The position numbers and the translations under genes are program-made. From Deefgea tanakiae (GTDB lineage: Bacteria; Pseudomonadota; Gammaproteobacteria; Burkholderiales; Chitinibacteraceae): DNA of 64,000 nucleotides. Positions 36,956-46,472 of the stretch are shown piece by piece (position 1 is the first letter of the stretch; each line of letters opens with the position of its first letter). Below the pieces are notes generated by a model. That model made no database searches and was not told where the DNA came from. It saw only the letters and a program-made list of their open reading frames with translations. The stretch lies in contig NZ_CP081150.1 in the NCBI RefSeq assembly GCF_019665765.1, positions 1,488,001 through 1,552,000 on the forward strand, in the 5' to 3' direction.

Positions 36956-37783
36956 TTACAGAGGCATTAGATGTAACAGATAAATCGCCGCTGAAACGGG
37001 TAATATTGCCAGCAAGCTATCAATTCGATCCAAAATACCGCCGTGCCCCGGCAGCATATGGCTACTGTCTTTAATTCCACGCTGGCGTTTAAGTAAGGAT
37101 TCCAGCAAATCCCCCATCACACTGACAGCGGTAATAATCACCGCAAAGCCAGCCCATAATAGCAGTTGCGCTTTTGAATTCTGCAAGGAAGAAACGGCTG
37201 GCGCCAAAGAAAAAGGTTTGGGTATAACCATAAAATAACATACAACAGCTATAGTACCGCCATATACCCCTTCCCAACTTTTACCTGGGCTAATTAACGG
37301 CGCTAATTTTCTTTTCCCAAATGCCTTACCTGAGAAATATGCGAACGTATCAGCAATCCAAGCAATCGCCATGATCAACAGTAAAGACCATCCATCACCA
37401 CGCAAGATAATCATCGCCAAGCCAGCGGGAATCAATAATGCCCAACCCGTCAAAACATTCAAGTTACCTACATTGACCAAAGGCCACTTAAATCGAAGCC
37501 AGCATGGCACAAATAGCAGCCAAAACGCTAACGATGCCAACAACAATCCATATTGAAAATAGGCGGGCGCATAGTTAACGCAAATTAAAAACAAACATGC
37601 CGTTAATATTGGATATATTTTAGCCACCAAGCCATGCATACCCGCCATGTCTTTCCACTCCCACGCGCCTAGCGCCATAACAGCGGCGCAAAAAAACATC
37701 CATGCTGCTGGGGAAAAATAAAACAGCGCAATAACTATAAGCGGCAAAAGCAACAGCGCTGTAAAAACACGGGTCTTTAGCAT
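36956..37783 (-). CDS. cdsA: Phosphatidate cytidylyltransferase CdsA
   Basis: Makes CDP-diacylglycerol for phospholipid synthesis in the inner membrane. The 275-residue protein has about eight membrane spans. The family signature is near residue 145-180: AWIADTFAYFSGKAFGKRKLAP then ISPGKSWEGVYGG. Near the C terminus, SVMGDLLESLLKRQRGIKDS and LPGHGGILDRIDSL complete the CTP_transf_1 signature. It lies between uppS and dxr with very short gaps. Confidence 0.97.
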   Translation of the reverse strand: MLKTRVFTALLLLPLIVIALFYFSPAAWMFFCAAVMALGAWEWKDMAGMHGLVAKIYPILTACLFLICVNYAPAYFQYGLLLASLAFWLLFVPCWLRFKWPLVNVGNLNVLTGWALLIPAGLAMIILRGDGWSLLLIMAIAWIADTFAYFSGKAFGKRKLAPLISPGKSWEGVYGGTIAVVCYFMVIPKPFSLAPAVSSLQNSKAQLLLWAGFAVIITAVSVMGDLLESLLKRQRGIKDSSHMLPGHGGILDRIDSLLAILPVSAAIYLLHLMPL

Positions 37784-37786
37784 AAT

Positions 37787-38557
37787 TTACTTTGTGGCAT
37801 CAAGTTGTTCACTAATTCGCCCAAAGCGACGCTCTCTACCTTGGTACCAGAAAATTGCATCGCCCAAAGCAGAGCGACCAAAATCAGGCCAAGGCAAATC
37901 GGTGAAGTAAAGTTCGGTATACGCCAGCTGCCAAAGCAAGAAATTACTAATCCTTTGCTCGCCACCAGTGCGTATAAATAAATCAGGATCTGGCGCATAA
38001 GCCATCGCAAGATAGGGCTGAATATCTACTTCAGTAAAACAACTCGCCAAATCAGGCTTATCTTTCAATAACTGTTGCGTCGCCTGCAAAATATCCCAAT
38101 GCCCACCATAATCAGCCGCAATGGTTAACACCAGGCCAGTATTGCTCGACGTTTTTTCTTCGGCGGCGGAGATCATTTCAAGTAGTTCAGCAGAAAAATG
38201 ACTTCGATTACCAATGACTTTCAGCTGAATATTATTGCGGTACATGCGCTCAACTTCAGACTGCAGGACTTGCAAAAACAGCCCCATCAGAAACGTCACC
38301 TCATCCGCTGGTCTACGCCAGTTCTCGCTAGAGAACGCAAAAACAGTTAGATACTCAACGCCCCACTCTTTGCATGTCGTAATGACTTCACGCAAGGAAT
38401 CAACCCCTTTTTTATGCCCAAAAACGCGCGGCATAAGGCGTTGTTTGGCCCATCGACCATTGCCATCCATAATAACGGCAATGTGCCGAGGAATTTTACC
38501 GTTCAATACATTCGGTTCTTCGCGTTCGCGAGAGAATAAAGCCACGTTTCTTTCCAC
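37787..38557 (-). CDS. uppS: Undecaprenyl diphosphate synthase
   Basis: Makes C55-PP, the lipid carrier for peptidoglycan and O-antigen. The 256-residue cis-prenyltransferase has HIAVIMDGNGRWAKQR near residue 25 (catalytic Asp). GHKKGVDSLREVI lies near 47, AFSSENWRRP near 75 and PDPDLFIRTGGEQRISNFLLWQ near 190. The start is GTG at 38557. Relative to the family, the first ~20 residues form a short variable extension. Confidence 0.96.
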   Translation of the reverse strand: MERNVALFSREREEPNVLNGKIPRHIAVIMDGNGRWAKQRLMPRVFGHKKGVDSLREVITTCKEWGVEYLTVFAFSSENWRRPADEVTFLMGLFLQVLQSEVERMYRNNIQLKVIGNRSHFSAELLEMISAAEEKTSSNTGLVLTIAADYGGHWDILQATQQLLKDKPDLASCFTEVDIQPYLAMAYAPDPDLFIRTGGEQRISNFLLWQLAYTELYFTDLPWPDFGRSALGDAIFWYQGRERRFGRISEQLDATK

Positions 38558-38573
38558 CTAATTGAATCGACTT

Positions 38574-39131
38574 TTAAACCGTCAAAAGTTCTTTTTCTTT
38601 ATCTGCCAATTGCTTGTCCAACTCAGCGATATATTTATCAGTGAGTTTTTGAATTTCATCTTGACCTTTGCGCTCGTCATCTTCAGAAATCTCTTTATCT
38701 TTGATGGCGCGCTTCATTTGGTCGTTGGCATCACGGCGCACGTTACGCATTGCAACACGCGCTTCTTCAGTCTCTCCACGCACCACTTTGATTAAATCAC
38801 GACGACGCTCTTCAGTTAGCATCGGCATCGGTACACGAATTAAATCACCTTGAGAAGCCGGATTTAAACCTAAGTCGCAATCACGAATTGCTTTTTCTAC
38901 TTTAGCCACCATTGGTTTTTCCCATGGCTGAACACCAATGGTACGAGAATCAATCAAAGTGATATTAGCGACTTGGCTCACTGGCACCATGCTACCCCAA
39001 TAGTCAACTTGCACATGATCTAAAAGACCAGTATGGGCACGACCAGTACGGACTTTTGCCAAATCGGTACGGAGTTTCTCAGCCGTTTTTTGCATCTTGG
39101 CTTCGGTAGTTTTCTTTAAATCAGCAATCAT
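38574..39131 (-). CDS. frr: Ribosome recycling factor
   Basis: Splits post-termination ribosomes with EF-G. The 185-residue length is exact for the family. Landmarks: [19 protein letters not shown] near residue 20, [15 protein letters not shown] near 50, [25 protein letters not shown] near 70-95, [15 protein letters not shown] near 105, and the coiled coil to the C terminus. An intercistronic hairpin separates it from pyrH. Confidence 0.98.
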   Translation of the reverse strand: MIADLKKTTEAKMQKTAEKLRTDLAKVRTGRAHTGLLDHVQVDYWGSMVPVSQVANITLIDSRTIGVQPWEKPMVAKVEKAIRDCDLGLNPASQGDLIRVPMPMLTEERRRDLIKVVRGETEEARVAMRNVRRDANDQMKRAIKDKEISEDDERKGQDEIQKLTDKYIAELDKQLADKEKELLTV

Positions 39132-39152
39132 CTTTTAACCTCTTGCAGCAAT

Positions 39153-39179
39153 AAAAAACAGGCGGAAAATTATTCCGCC
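39153..39179 (-). terminator. Hairpin with T tract between pyrH and frr
   Basis: On the minus strand GGCGGAA-TAATT-TTCCGCC is followed by TGTTTTTT. It can terminate or attenuate transcription after pyrH, 22 bases before the frr start. Confidence 0.7.
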
Positions 39180-39202
39180 CGTCGCCTTGCGAATTAACAA
39201 TT

Positions 39203-39922
39203 TCAGCAGTGTACCAGTGTACCCTCGTCTTCCCCAAGTACCATGCGTTTTAAAGCGCCGGCTTTGAAGATACTTAATACACAAATATTCATTTTTTGAT
39301 CACGGCACAAAGCAAAAGCCGTTGCGTCCATCACTTTTAGATTACGGCCAATCACCTCATCAAACGTCACTGTTTGATAACGAACCGCATCTGGATTTTT
39401 CTTTGGATCGTCGGTATAAACGCCATCAACTTTCGTAGCTTTAATCACGATGTCTGCGCCCATTTCCATGCCACGCAATGCCGCTGCTGTATCCGTCGTA
39501 AAGAATGGATTACCCGTACCTGCTCCAAAAATAACAACTTTATTTTCTTCGAGATACTGGATCGCTTTACCGCGAACATAAGGCTCAGCAACCTGGGCAA
39601 TGGTCAATGCCGATTGAACACGCGACACGATACCAGCGCGCTTCATTGCATCTTGCAAAGCCAGTGCGTTCATCACCGTTGCCAGCATACCCATATAATC
39701 AGCGGTCGCCCGGTCCATGCCCGATGCTGCAGGTGCAACACCGCGGAAAATATTACCGCCACCAATAACTACAGCGACTTGAACACCTAGATCTACAACC
39801 TCTTTCACTTCGTGCACAATCCGATCGATGGTTGCACGATTGATACCGTAACTATCGTCTCCCATCAAGGCTTCACCGGAGAGCTTCAACAAAATTCGTT
39901 TGTATTTTGTGGTTTGACTCAT
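39203..39922 (-). CDS. pyrH: Uridylate kinase
   Basis: Phosphorylates UMP to UDP; hexameric amino-acid-kinase-fold enzyme. The 239-residue protein has [19 protein letters not shown] near residue 9 and [13 protein letters not shown] near 49. [21 protein letters not shown] near 70, [20 protein letters not shown] near 130 and [19 protein letters not shown] near 162 complete the match. It lies between tsf and frr, the usual order. Confidence 0.98.
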   Translation of the reverse strand: MSQTTKYKRILLKLSGEALMGDDSYGINRATIDRIVHEVKEVVDLGVQVAVVIGGGNIFRGVAPAASGMDRATADYMGMLATVMNALALQDAMKRAGIVSRVQSALTIAQVAEPYVRGKAIQYLEENKVVIFGAGTGNPFFTTDTAAALRGMEMGADIVIKATKVDGVYTDDPKKNPDAVRYQTVTFDEVIGRNLKVMDATAFALCRDQKMNICVLSIFKAGALKRMVLGEDEGTLVHC

Positions 39923-39960
39923 GTATTAATCCTTTTAATGTGCGTGATCGTGGTCGTGCA

Positions 39961-39986
39961 AACGCCGCACGTTACCGTGCGGCGTT
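39961..39986 (-). terminator. GC-rich hairpin between tsf and pyrH
   Basis: An 11-bp perfect stem (AACGCCGCACG / CGTGCGGCGTT) with a four-base loop lies 22 bases after the tsf stop. The downstream T run is short (TTT), so partial termination or mRNA processing is more likely than full termination. Confidence 0.5.
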
Positions 39987-40008
39987 AATTCAAGTCTTTA
40001 GATTAGAC

Positions 40009-40893
40009 TTAAAGTTGTGCTGCTGCTGCAACTTCCGCTGCGTAATCAACAACTTTCTTTTCAATGCCTTCGCCAACGACCAACATCGTGAAGCCATTTA
40101 CAGTTGCTGATTTAGCTTTCAACAATTGCTCGATGGTTTGTTTACCATCTTCAGCTTTGATGAACACTTGGTTCAACAAAGTAACATCTTTCAAGAACTT
40201 AGCAACAGTACCATCTGCAATTTTTTCCATCATTGCTTCTGGTTTGTTGTCTGCCTTAGCGCGTTCAATCGCAACTCGACGCTCAGTTTCGATCAACTCA
40301 GCATCAACACCACTCGCATCCAATGCTTTTGGTTTTGCAGCTGCAATGTGCATTGCAATGTCTTTACCCAAGCTTTCGTCGCCACCAGTCACATCAACCA
40401 TAACGCCGATTTTTGCGCCGTGCAAGTAAGCAGCCAATTGACCCGCAGTTTCATAACGTGCCAAACGACGCACAGTCATGTTTTCGCCCAATTTTGCGAT
40501 CAATGCTTTACGCGTTTCTTCAACAGTCACGCCTGATGCCAATACAACTGAAGCCAAGGCTTCAACATCAGCAGGATTTGCTTCTGCAACGGCTTGTGCA
40601 ACGGCCTTAGCAAAAGCGACAAAACCTTCATCTTTCGCAACGAAGTCAGTTTCGCAGTTAATTTCAACTACTGCGCCAACTTTTTTGTCTGCAGAGATAA
40701 ATGATGAGATCACGCCTTCAGCAGCAGTACGGCCAGCCATTTTAGAGGCTTTGTTGCCTGACTTAATACGCATCAATTCTTCAGCTTTCTTGATGTCGCC
40801 TTCAGTTTCAACCAAAGCTTTCTTGCATTCCATCATGCCAAGACCGGTTAATTCACGTAGCTCAGCAACCATTTTTGCAGTAATAGCAGACAT
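40009..40893 (-). CDS. tsf: Translation elongation factor Ts
   Basis: Guanine-nucleotide exchange factor for EF-Tu. The 294-residue protein begins with the UBA-like domain ([24 protein letters not shown], residues ~3-27). It continues with the core signature [14 protein letters not shown] near residue 77, [14 protein letters not shown] near 155, and [20 protein letters not shown] near 250. It follows rpsB after a strong hairpin terminator. Confidence 0.98.
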   Translation of the reverse strand: MSAITAKMVAELRELTGLGMMECKKALVETEGDIKKAEELMRIKSGNKASKMAGRTAAEGVISSFISADKKVGAVVEINCETDFVAKDEGFVAFAKAVAQAVAEANPADVEALASVVLASGVTVEETRKALIAKLGENMTVRRLARYETAGQLAAYLHGAKIGVMVDVTGGDESLGKDIAMHIAAAKPKALDASGVDAELIETERRVAIERAKADNKPEAMMEKIADGTVAKFLKDVTLLNQVFIKAEDGKQTIEQLLKAKSATVNGFTMLVVGEGIEKKVVDYAAEVAAAAQL

Positions 40894-40941
40894 TTAATTT
40901 TCTCCAGAACGGGGATTTACATTTTATTGGATAAACATTAC

Positions 40942-40966
40942 AAAAAAGGGGCAGACGCCCCTTTTT
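40942..40966 (-). terminator. Rho-independent terminator/attenuator between rpsB and tsf
   Basis: GGGGC-GTCT-GCCCC on the minus strand, flanked by A and T runs (A5 before, T6 after). It lies 25 bases after the rpsB stop and should set the rpsB:tsf transcript ratio by partial readthrough. Confidence 0.8.
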
Positions 40967-40990
40967 CTTGGTATCGCTTAACTATTTCGC

Positions 40991-41716
40991 TTACTCAGCA
41001 GCAGCTTCTGCAACTGCAGCAACAAGTGCTTGAGTTGCTTGGTTGCGGCCTTCAAGCACTGCATCAGCAGCAGCACGAGCATACAAACGAATTGCGCGTG
41101 AAGAGTCATCGTTACCAGGGATTACGAAGTCGATGCCGTCTGGGCTGTTGTTCGTATCAACGATACCGATAACTGGGATACCCAATTTAACGGCTTCAAC
41201 AATCGCGCCTTTTTGGTAGCCAGTGTCGATAACGAAAATCGCATCAGGCAAACCGCCCATGTCTTTAATACCACCCAATGAACGCTCTAGTTTTTCAACA
41301 TCACGTTTCATCATCAACAATTCTTTCTTGCCGTAGCCACTGCCTTCAGCATTTTCAAGAACAGCTTTCATTTCGTGCAGACGTTTGAGTGATTGCTTAA
41401 CTGTTTTAAAGTTAGTCAACATACCACCCAACCAGCGGTGATCAACGAATGGCGCACCTGCGCGAGCTGCTTCTTCAGCAACGATTTCGCGAGCGGCACG
41501 TTTAGTACCAACAAACATTACGTTACCTTTGTTTGCAGACAATTGACGGATGTATTTCATCGCGTCTTCAAACAATGGCAAAGTTTTTTCTAAGTTGATA
41601 ATGTGAATCTTGTTGCGTGCACCGAAGATGTACTTACCCATTTTTGGGTTCCAGTAACGAGTTTGGTGACCGAAATGGACACCGGCTTCGAGCATATCGC
41701 GCATACTTACAGACAT
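40991..41716 (-). CDS. rpsB: 30S ribosomal protein S2
   Basis: Small-subunit protein. The 241-residue length and blocks match: [21 protein letters not shown] near residue 7, [17 protein letters not shown] near 30, [12 protein letters not shown] near 70, [16 protein letters not shown] near 92, [19 protein letters not shown] near 158, and [12 protein letters not shown] near 197. GGAGAATTA precedes the ATG. The upstream leader can fold strongly (see the leader entry). Confidence 0.98.
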   Translation of the reverse strand: MSVSMRDMLEAGVHFGHQTRYWNPKMGKYIFGARNKIHIINLEKTLPLFEDAMKYIRQLSANKGNVMFVGTKRAAREIVAEEAARAGAPFVDHRWLGGMLTNFKTVKQSLKRLHEMKAVLENAEGSGYGKKELLMMKRDVEKLERSLGGIKDMGGLPDAIFVIDTGYQKGAIVEAVKLGIPVIGIVDTNNSPDGIDFVIPGNDDSSRAIRLYARAAADAVLEGRNQATQALVAAVAEAAAE

Positions 41717-41750
41717 TTAATTCTCCAATTGTGTCTTAGGGTTAGGTCTT

Positions 41751-41806
41751 CCATCCGCACGGGACACTACAAACCATTTGCAGTGCACCCTTGACAGGGC
41801 GGACGG
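41751..41806 (-). promoter_or_regulatory. Structured rpsB mRNA leader (candidate S2 autoregulatory element)
   Basis: On the minus-strand RNA, an 8-bp closing stem (CCGUCCGC with GCGGAUGG, one G-U) encloses two hairpins: CCCU-GUCA-AGGG and the 9-bp CACUGCAAA-UGG-UUUGUAGUG. Together they form a three-way junction ending 34 bases before the rpsB ATG. Ribosomal-protein operons commonly use such leaders for feedback by the protein; that this is S2-responsive is inference. Confidence 0.55.
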
Positions 41807-41887
41807 GATTTTTACTACGATGAAACGTTAAAATTTGAACGTGTTACCACAGCAAGCGCCGGAGTATATCGGAAAGTGGCCTCCAGC

Positions 41888-42676
41888 TCAAGGCAAACAA
41901 GCCAGTGCGCCACACAAAGAAGACAAATGGACTTCAGCTCTTGCCTGCAAGGCAGAATCTCCCGATTGCTTGCCTATTTCGAACATCAATCGATAATCGT
42001 CCAACAACCACAGAGGCTCCGCACATTTTCGATCCAAAACAATCACCTGCTCCAACCAACTCAGAGCAACCGTGAACTCACGCTGCTTCAGCGCAACTTC
42101 AGCTAAAATTCGCTGCGAGAATGCAAGCTCAGCAATATTCCCAGCAGCCAAACTCAAAGCCTGCTGGGCTGCTGCCCCTGCTGAATCAAAATGTTCTTCC
42201 CGCAGAGCAATTTTCGCCCCTACATTCAAGATTTGAGCCGCCACTGGGCAAGGTGAAGCACATGTATCGCTAGCCAAACGCAAAAATTCTTTTGCGCGAA
42301 CAGGATCTTGCTGCTGCACCAGTTGCGCCATTTGCATCGCAGCTTGAGATTGATGAGCCAACACAAAGGCCGGCAAAGTGAGCATCGGCATCAACACCTG
42401 CTCGGCCTGCTGCTTTTCGCCTTGCCTAACCTGTACCTGCGCCAAACCCAAACGGGCCATTCCTTGCCCCTGCCAATCATCTATTGCTTGATAAGCCTGT
42501 AATGCAGCACGCCACTCAAACTCCGCACTTTCAATACGCCCATCACGTATTGCTTGCAACGCGTTTCTGTGAGCAAGCTCTGCTTGTATACGTGCAGGTG
42601 ATTTAATTTTTTCTGATGTGGAGCTACAAGCCACCAGCAAACTCAAAGATAAGCACAAAACCCATGTTAACTTCAT
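41888..42676 (-). CDS. TPR-like lipoprotein of the MCE transport operon
   Basis: A 262-residue protein with a lipoprotein signal peptide (lipobox LLVAC, Cys at residue 17). The rest is an all-helical array of TPR-like repeats: RIESAEFEWRAALQAYQAI near 50, GEKQQAEQVLMPMLTL near 90, EHFDSAGAAAQQALSLAAG near 170 and REFTVALSWLEQVIVLD near 205. Several Cys pairs (CASPCP near 148; two at the C terminus) suggest disulfides. Its start overlaps the MCE gene by four bases. It probably serves as the outer-membrane or periplasmic accessory of the system; it is not the classical PqiC/DUF330 type. Confidence 0.75.
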   Translation of the reverse strand: MKLTWVLCLSLSLLVACSSTSEKIKSPARIQAELAHRNALQAIRDGRIESAEFEWRAALQAYQAIDDWQGQGMARLGLAQVQVRQGEKQQAEQVLMPMLTLPAFVLAHQSQAAMQMAQLVQQQDPVRAKEFLRLASDTCASPCPVAAQILNVGAKIALREEHFDSAGAAAQQALSLAAGNIAELAFSQRILAEVALKQREFTVALSWLEQVIVLDRKCAEPLWLLDDYRLMFEIGKQSGDSALQARAEVHLSSLCGALACLP

Positions 42677-43650
42677 CGACGACTCTCCGGCATCGGCACA
42701 TCCAACGAAACAGGCGCCAGCATTGATTTAACTGGCCAACTATTTTGCAACCCATCTAAGGTTTGACGACCACCATAGATTAGCTCATCAGTATTGCGTA
42801 ACAGACTTGGAATACGTGGCGCGGATTGCTCTACCGTCTTGCGCACAACCGACATTGTTGCACTGGCATCTTTGGCCGCCGAATCTGCACTAACAACGAT
42901 TGAGGCCGCCCCCTCCAAGACTGGCGACAACTTGCTATTAAGCTCTTCGGCCACGTTATCTGCACGCTGCAATAATTTATCCGCACTACGCAAGGTTGTT
43001 CGGGCCTCAACATCAACTACACCATCCACCCTCGCCAGCAACACATCCAACTTCTCACGGGTATCCCGCATCTCCGTCGTCAATTGCTGCACATTCGCAA
43101 ACATCAAACGAATATCGCCTTTGGGATCATTGAGATACTCGAAGGTCTGCTGTACCGAATCAATCATTGGCAAAGTTCTGTTACTTAAATTCTGCGCAAT
43201 ATCAGCAATACCAAGCGCAGGGGCAAACATTAAGACCCCACCCTCGGGCAACCTTTCCGCCTTCGAAGTACCCCCTGCAATTTCAATATAATGATCACCA
43301 ATCAAACCCTCTTGCTGCAAAATAGCAATTGAGTCTTCTTTAACCCACTTCATATATTGATGCTCGATCAGCAAAGTCACATCCACTTTGGCTTGCTCAT
43401 TTAACTCAACTTGATCCGCAACGCCAATTCGAAAACCAGACAAACGAACCTGCATCCCAGGCTTGAGACCGCTACCGCTTTCGGCAACAAAATGGATTTT
43501 TTCTTTACTTGTAAACAAACCCTGCCGCTCACCCAACACCAATAGCAACAATACAAAAGCACAGGCCAGCACACCGACAAATACGCCCACCCGCCAACTC
43601 AGCCATTTAAATCGCGGATCACTGTCTTTCAAATAGATTGCATGCTTCAT
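42673..43650 (-). CDS. MlaD/MCE-domain lipid-transport protein
   Basis: A 325-residue protein with one N-terminal membrane helix (WRVGVFVGVLACAFVLLLLVLG-type, residues ~20-42) and a single MCE domain at about 50-125. The MCE landmarks are FVAESGSGLKPGMQVRLSGFRIG and QQEGLIGDHYIEI. A long helical tail (residues ~150-300) follows. MCE proteins form hexameric rings that shuttle phospholipid through the periplasm between membranes. It follows the ABC-like gene with a TAATG overlap and precedes the lipoprotein gene. Confidence 0.9.
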   Translation of the reverse strand: MKHAIYLKDSDPRFKWLSWRVGVFVGVLACAFVLLLLVLGERQGLFTSKEKIHFVAESGSGLKPGMQVRLSGFRIGVADQVELNEQAKVDVTLLIEHQYMKWVKEDSIAILQQEGLIGDHYIEIAGGTSKAERLPEGGVLMFAPALGIADIAQNLSNRTLPMIDSVQQTFEYLNDPKGDIRLMFANVQQLTTEMRDTREKLDVLLARVDGVVDVEARTTLRSADKLLQRADNVAEELNSKLSPVLEGAASIVVSADSAAKDASATMSVVRKTVEQSAPRIPSLLRNTDELIYGGRQTLDGLQNSWPVKSMLAPVSLDVPMPESRR

Positions 43651-44204
43651 TACGCGACATCCACCCGCAGATTAATTGATTGATACCCAGCCGCAGCCGC
43701 ATTAGTAGAGAGAATGAGCAGCGATGCTGGCAACTCAATTTGTTGATAAATTTTCGCCAACATCTGATTTCGGCCATGCGCATCCCGCCACCAATCCAAC
43801 CACTCCTCCTCGACCACCCAAGTGCTCGCATGCTGCATCACCGCGCGCAGCAAGGCCACTACACGACGCTGACCCAAATCAAGTTGACCCGGTAGCTTGC
43901 CCAGCATCAGTAAAACCTTTTCCAAGTCGAGCCCTTCTAGTACTGCAGCGAGCTGATCTTCTTGATGCGACAAACCACCCGCTTGGTGATACCAACGCGG
44001 AAGGATTAAATTTTCCCACGCACGCAAATTATTGATCAACACCGGCTTTGTCTCCAGCACGCCCAAACTACCAGCCTGAATTTGATTTGCTGCTTTTGCA
44101 AGCAGATCAATAATGGCATCCGCCTCCTCTTTTTCCGCAATCGTCAACCAATATCGTCCAGGCACCCTCAGCACATCAATATCAAATAGATCAAACGAGT
44201 TCAT
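43650..44204 (-). CDS. Degenerate (pseudo) ABC ATPase subunit of the MCE operon
   Basis: A 184-residue protein aligned by eye to MlaF-type ABC ATPases, but without Walker A: the expected G-x-x-G-x-G-K-S/T region is IAEKEEADAI (residues 22-31). The Q-loop neighbourhood is kept as NNLRAWENLILP (58-69). The signature LSGGQ is LDLGQRRVVALLRAV (108-122). The Walker B position reads TWVVEEE (128-134). It should not hydrolyse ATP in the usual way. Genes encoding the MlaE-like permease upstream and MCE protein downstream both overlap it. I chose ATG 44204 (ATGA overlap) over the TTG at 44219. Remote homology is inferred, not searched. Confidence 0.7.
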   Translation of the reverse strand: MNSFDLFDIDVLRVPGRYWLTIAEKEEADAIIDLLAKAANQIQAGSLGVLETKPVLINNLRAWENLILPRWYHQAGGLSHQEDQLAAVLEGLDLEKVLLMLGKLPGQLDLGQRRVVALLRAVMQHASTWVVEEEWLDWWRDAHGRNQMLAKIYQQIELPASLLILSTNAAAAGYQSINLRVDVA

Positions 44205-44896
44205 CGTATCATTGCCCAAGCCAAATCAATCAAGAACAGCGCCAACATCCCCCTCAACACAGCCCTAGAAGCCGCTCTTGGCACATCTGAAGCTTGCAAT
44301 TGCACTGAAAACCCCGCGTGCACCGCAACCAAGCCGATGGCAAGCCCCATCGTCATCGCTTTCGCAATACACACAACAACCTCATCCAAGCGCAACATGC
44401 GCTCTAAAGCATAGAGCTGATAACTGGCATCCCAACCGGAGGCAAATAAAATCCCACCCAGCACCGAAGAAATCGCCATGACCCCAGCAAGCGCCATCGC
44501 CGCCACAGTCACCCCCAACACACGAGGCAGCATTAAATAGGATTTAATCGAAATGCCCATGCGTTTTAACTCATTCACCTCACCACCAATCCGCATTGAA
44601 GCCAACTCGATCGCCACCGCCGACGACGAACGCGCCACCATCATTAAGCACGCCAAAATCGGAGACAACTCAACAAAACTGAGCGAGCCGAGCAAACGCA
44701 AAGCCATATCCCGACTTTGCCCATACTCATCATGCAACTGCACCACCACAATCGCTCCCAAAGCGAAGCCAGTGACGGCAGCCAGCCAAGCCGCCTCAAT
44801 CGCGGTAAAGTAGATCTGCTTGAGGAGCACCCGCCGCACGGGTGGGCGAGCCAATGCACTCACATGCACTAACAAACCCTGCAACATCGAAAACAA
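44201..44896 (-). CDS. MlaE-family ABC transporter permease
   Basis: A 231-residue inner-membrane protein with about five hydrophobic spans. The MlaE/YrbE landmarks are present: QIYFTAIEAAWLAAVTGFALG near residue 30, the conserved ELSPILACLMMVARSSSAVAIELASMR segment near 75-100, and ELKRMGI near 108. It forms the membrane part of an MCE phospholipid transporter together with the next three genes, all of which overlap. It diverges from trxB. Confidence 0.9.
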   Translation of the reverse strand: MFSMLQGLLVHVSALARPPVRRVLLKQIYFTAIEAAWLAAVTGFALGAIVVVQLHDEYGQSRDMALRLLGSLSFVELSPILACLMMVARSSSAVAIELASMRIGGEVNELKRMGISIKSYLMLPRVLGVTVAAMALAGVMAISSVLGGILFASGWDASYQLYALERMLRLDEVVVCIAKAMTMGLAIGLVAVHAGFSVQLQASDVPRAASRAVLRGMLALFLIDLAWAMIR

Positions 44897-45109
44897 TACT
44901 CAGTATCCTTTTATATTTTCAGCGCTGAATGCTAAATCAGCCCAGCAACTCACGATTGTAATCGTTTTGCGAACCGCAAAAGCAAGCCGGGCAGCTTCGT
45001 TGCTTGATTATTACTGAAACAGCCCCAATCAATACATTGACTCGCATTTTAGCTATCAAGCCGATTAAAAAGCTAGATTAGAAGCTTTAGCATAAAACCT
45101 TTACACTAG

Positions 45110-46105
<996 letters not shown>

Positions 46106-46472
46106 GCTGAGCGTATATCAACGCAGACATTAATAAATATAGACTGCATCGATATACTCAAAAAACAACTTTATTCAGTTTACGTGCCAATGGCTTCAAC
46201 AGCCTGCGGCACATTATTTTACGGTCACAATGCGCGACAGGAACTCACTTTTCTTGCTTCACCAGGAAAAGTGAGTCACGAAAGACAATCTGAGCGTTCA
46301 TCAATCCACAACACGCTCAATCCGTCGTGAGCCAAAAGATAAAGCTGTACACTCTCTCCGTCTGTCGATGCACCCAGACTGGACTTGTAAGCCCTAGCAC
46401 GGCACCACATCAACACCAAATCTAAATTTCACCTTCTCACACTGGCTCGAGGCATCGGGTCTTGGGGTTTAT
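46106..46472. other. 367-base intergenic region with one strong hairpin
   Basis: No convincing ORF was seen on either strand. It holds a perfect 11-bp inverted repeat (ACTCACTTTTC at 46243-46253 and GAAAAGTGAGT at 46266-46276, 12-base loop) without a T tract. The last ~40 bases carry the ribosome-binding region (TTGGGGTTT) of the next gene. A trxB terminator was not otherwise identified. Confidence 0.5.

Noticed and set aside
41791-41796. TTGACA on the plus strand near rpsB
   Set aside because: No -10 at the right distance and no plus-strand gene downstream; it lies within the rpsB leader.
43650-44204. Idea that the ABC-like gene is a frameshifted pseudogene
   Set aside because: The frame is intact, overlaps both neighbours and keeps the signature region; a frameshift would not replace Walker A with a coherent acidic helix.
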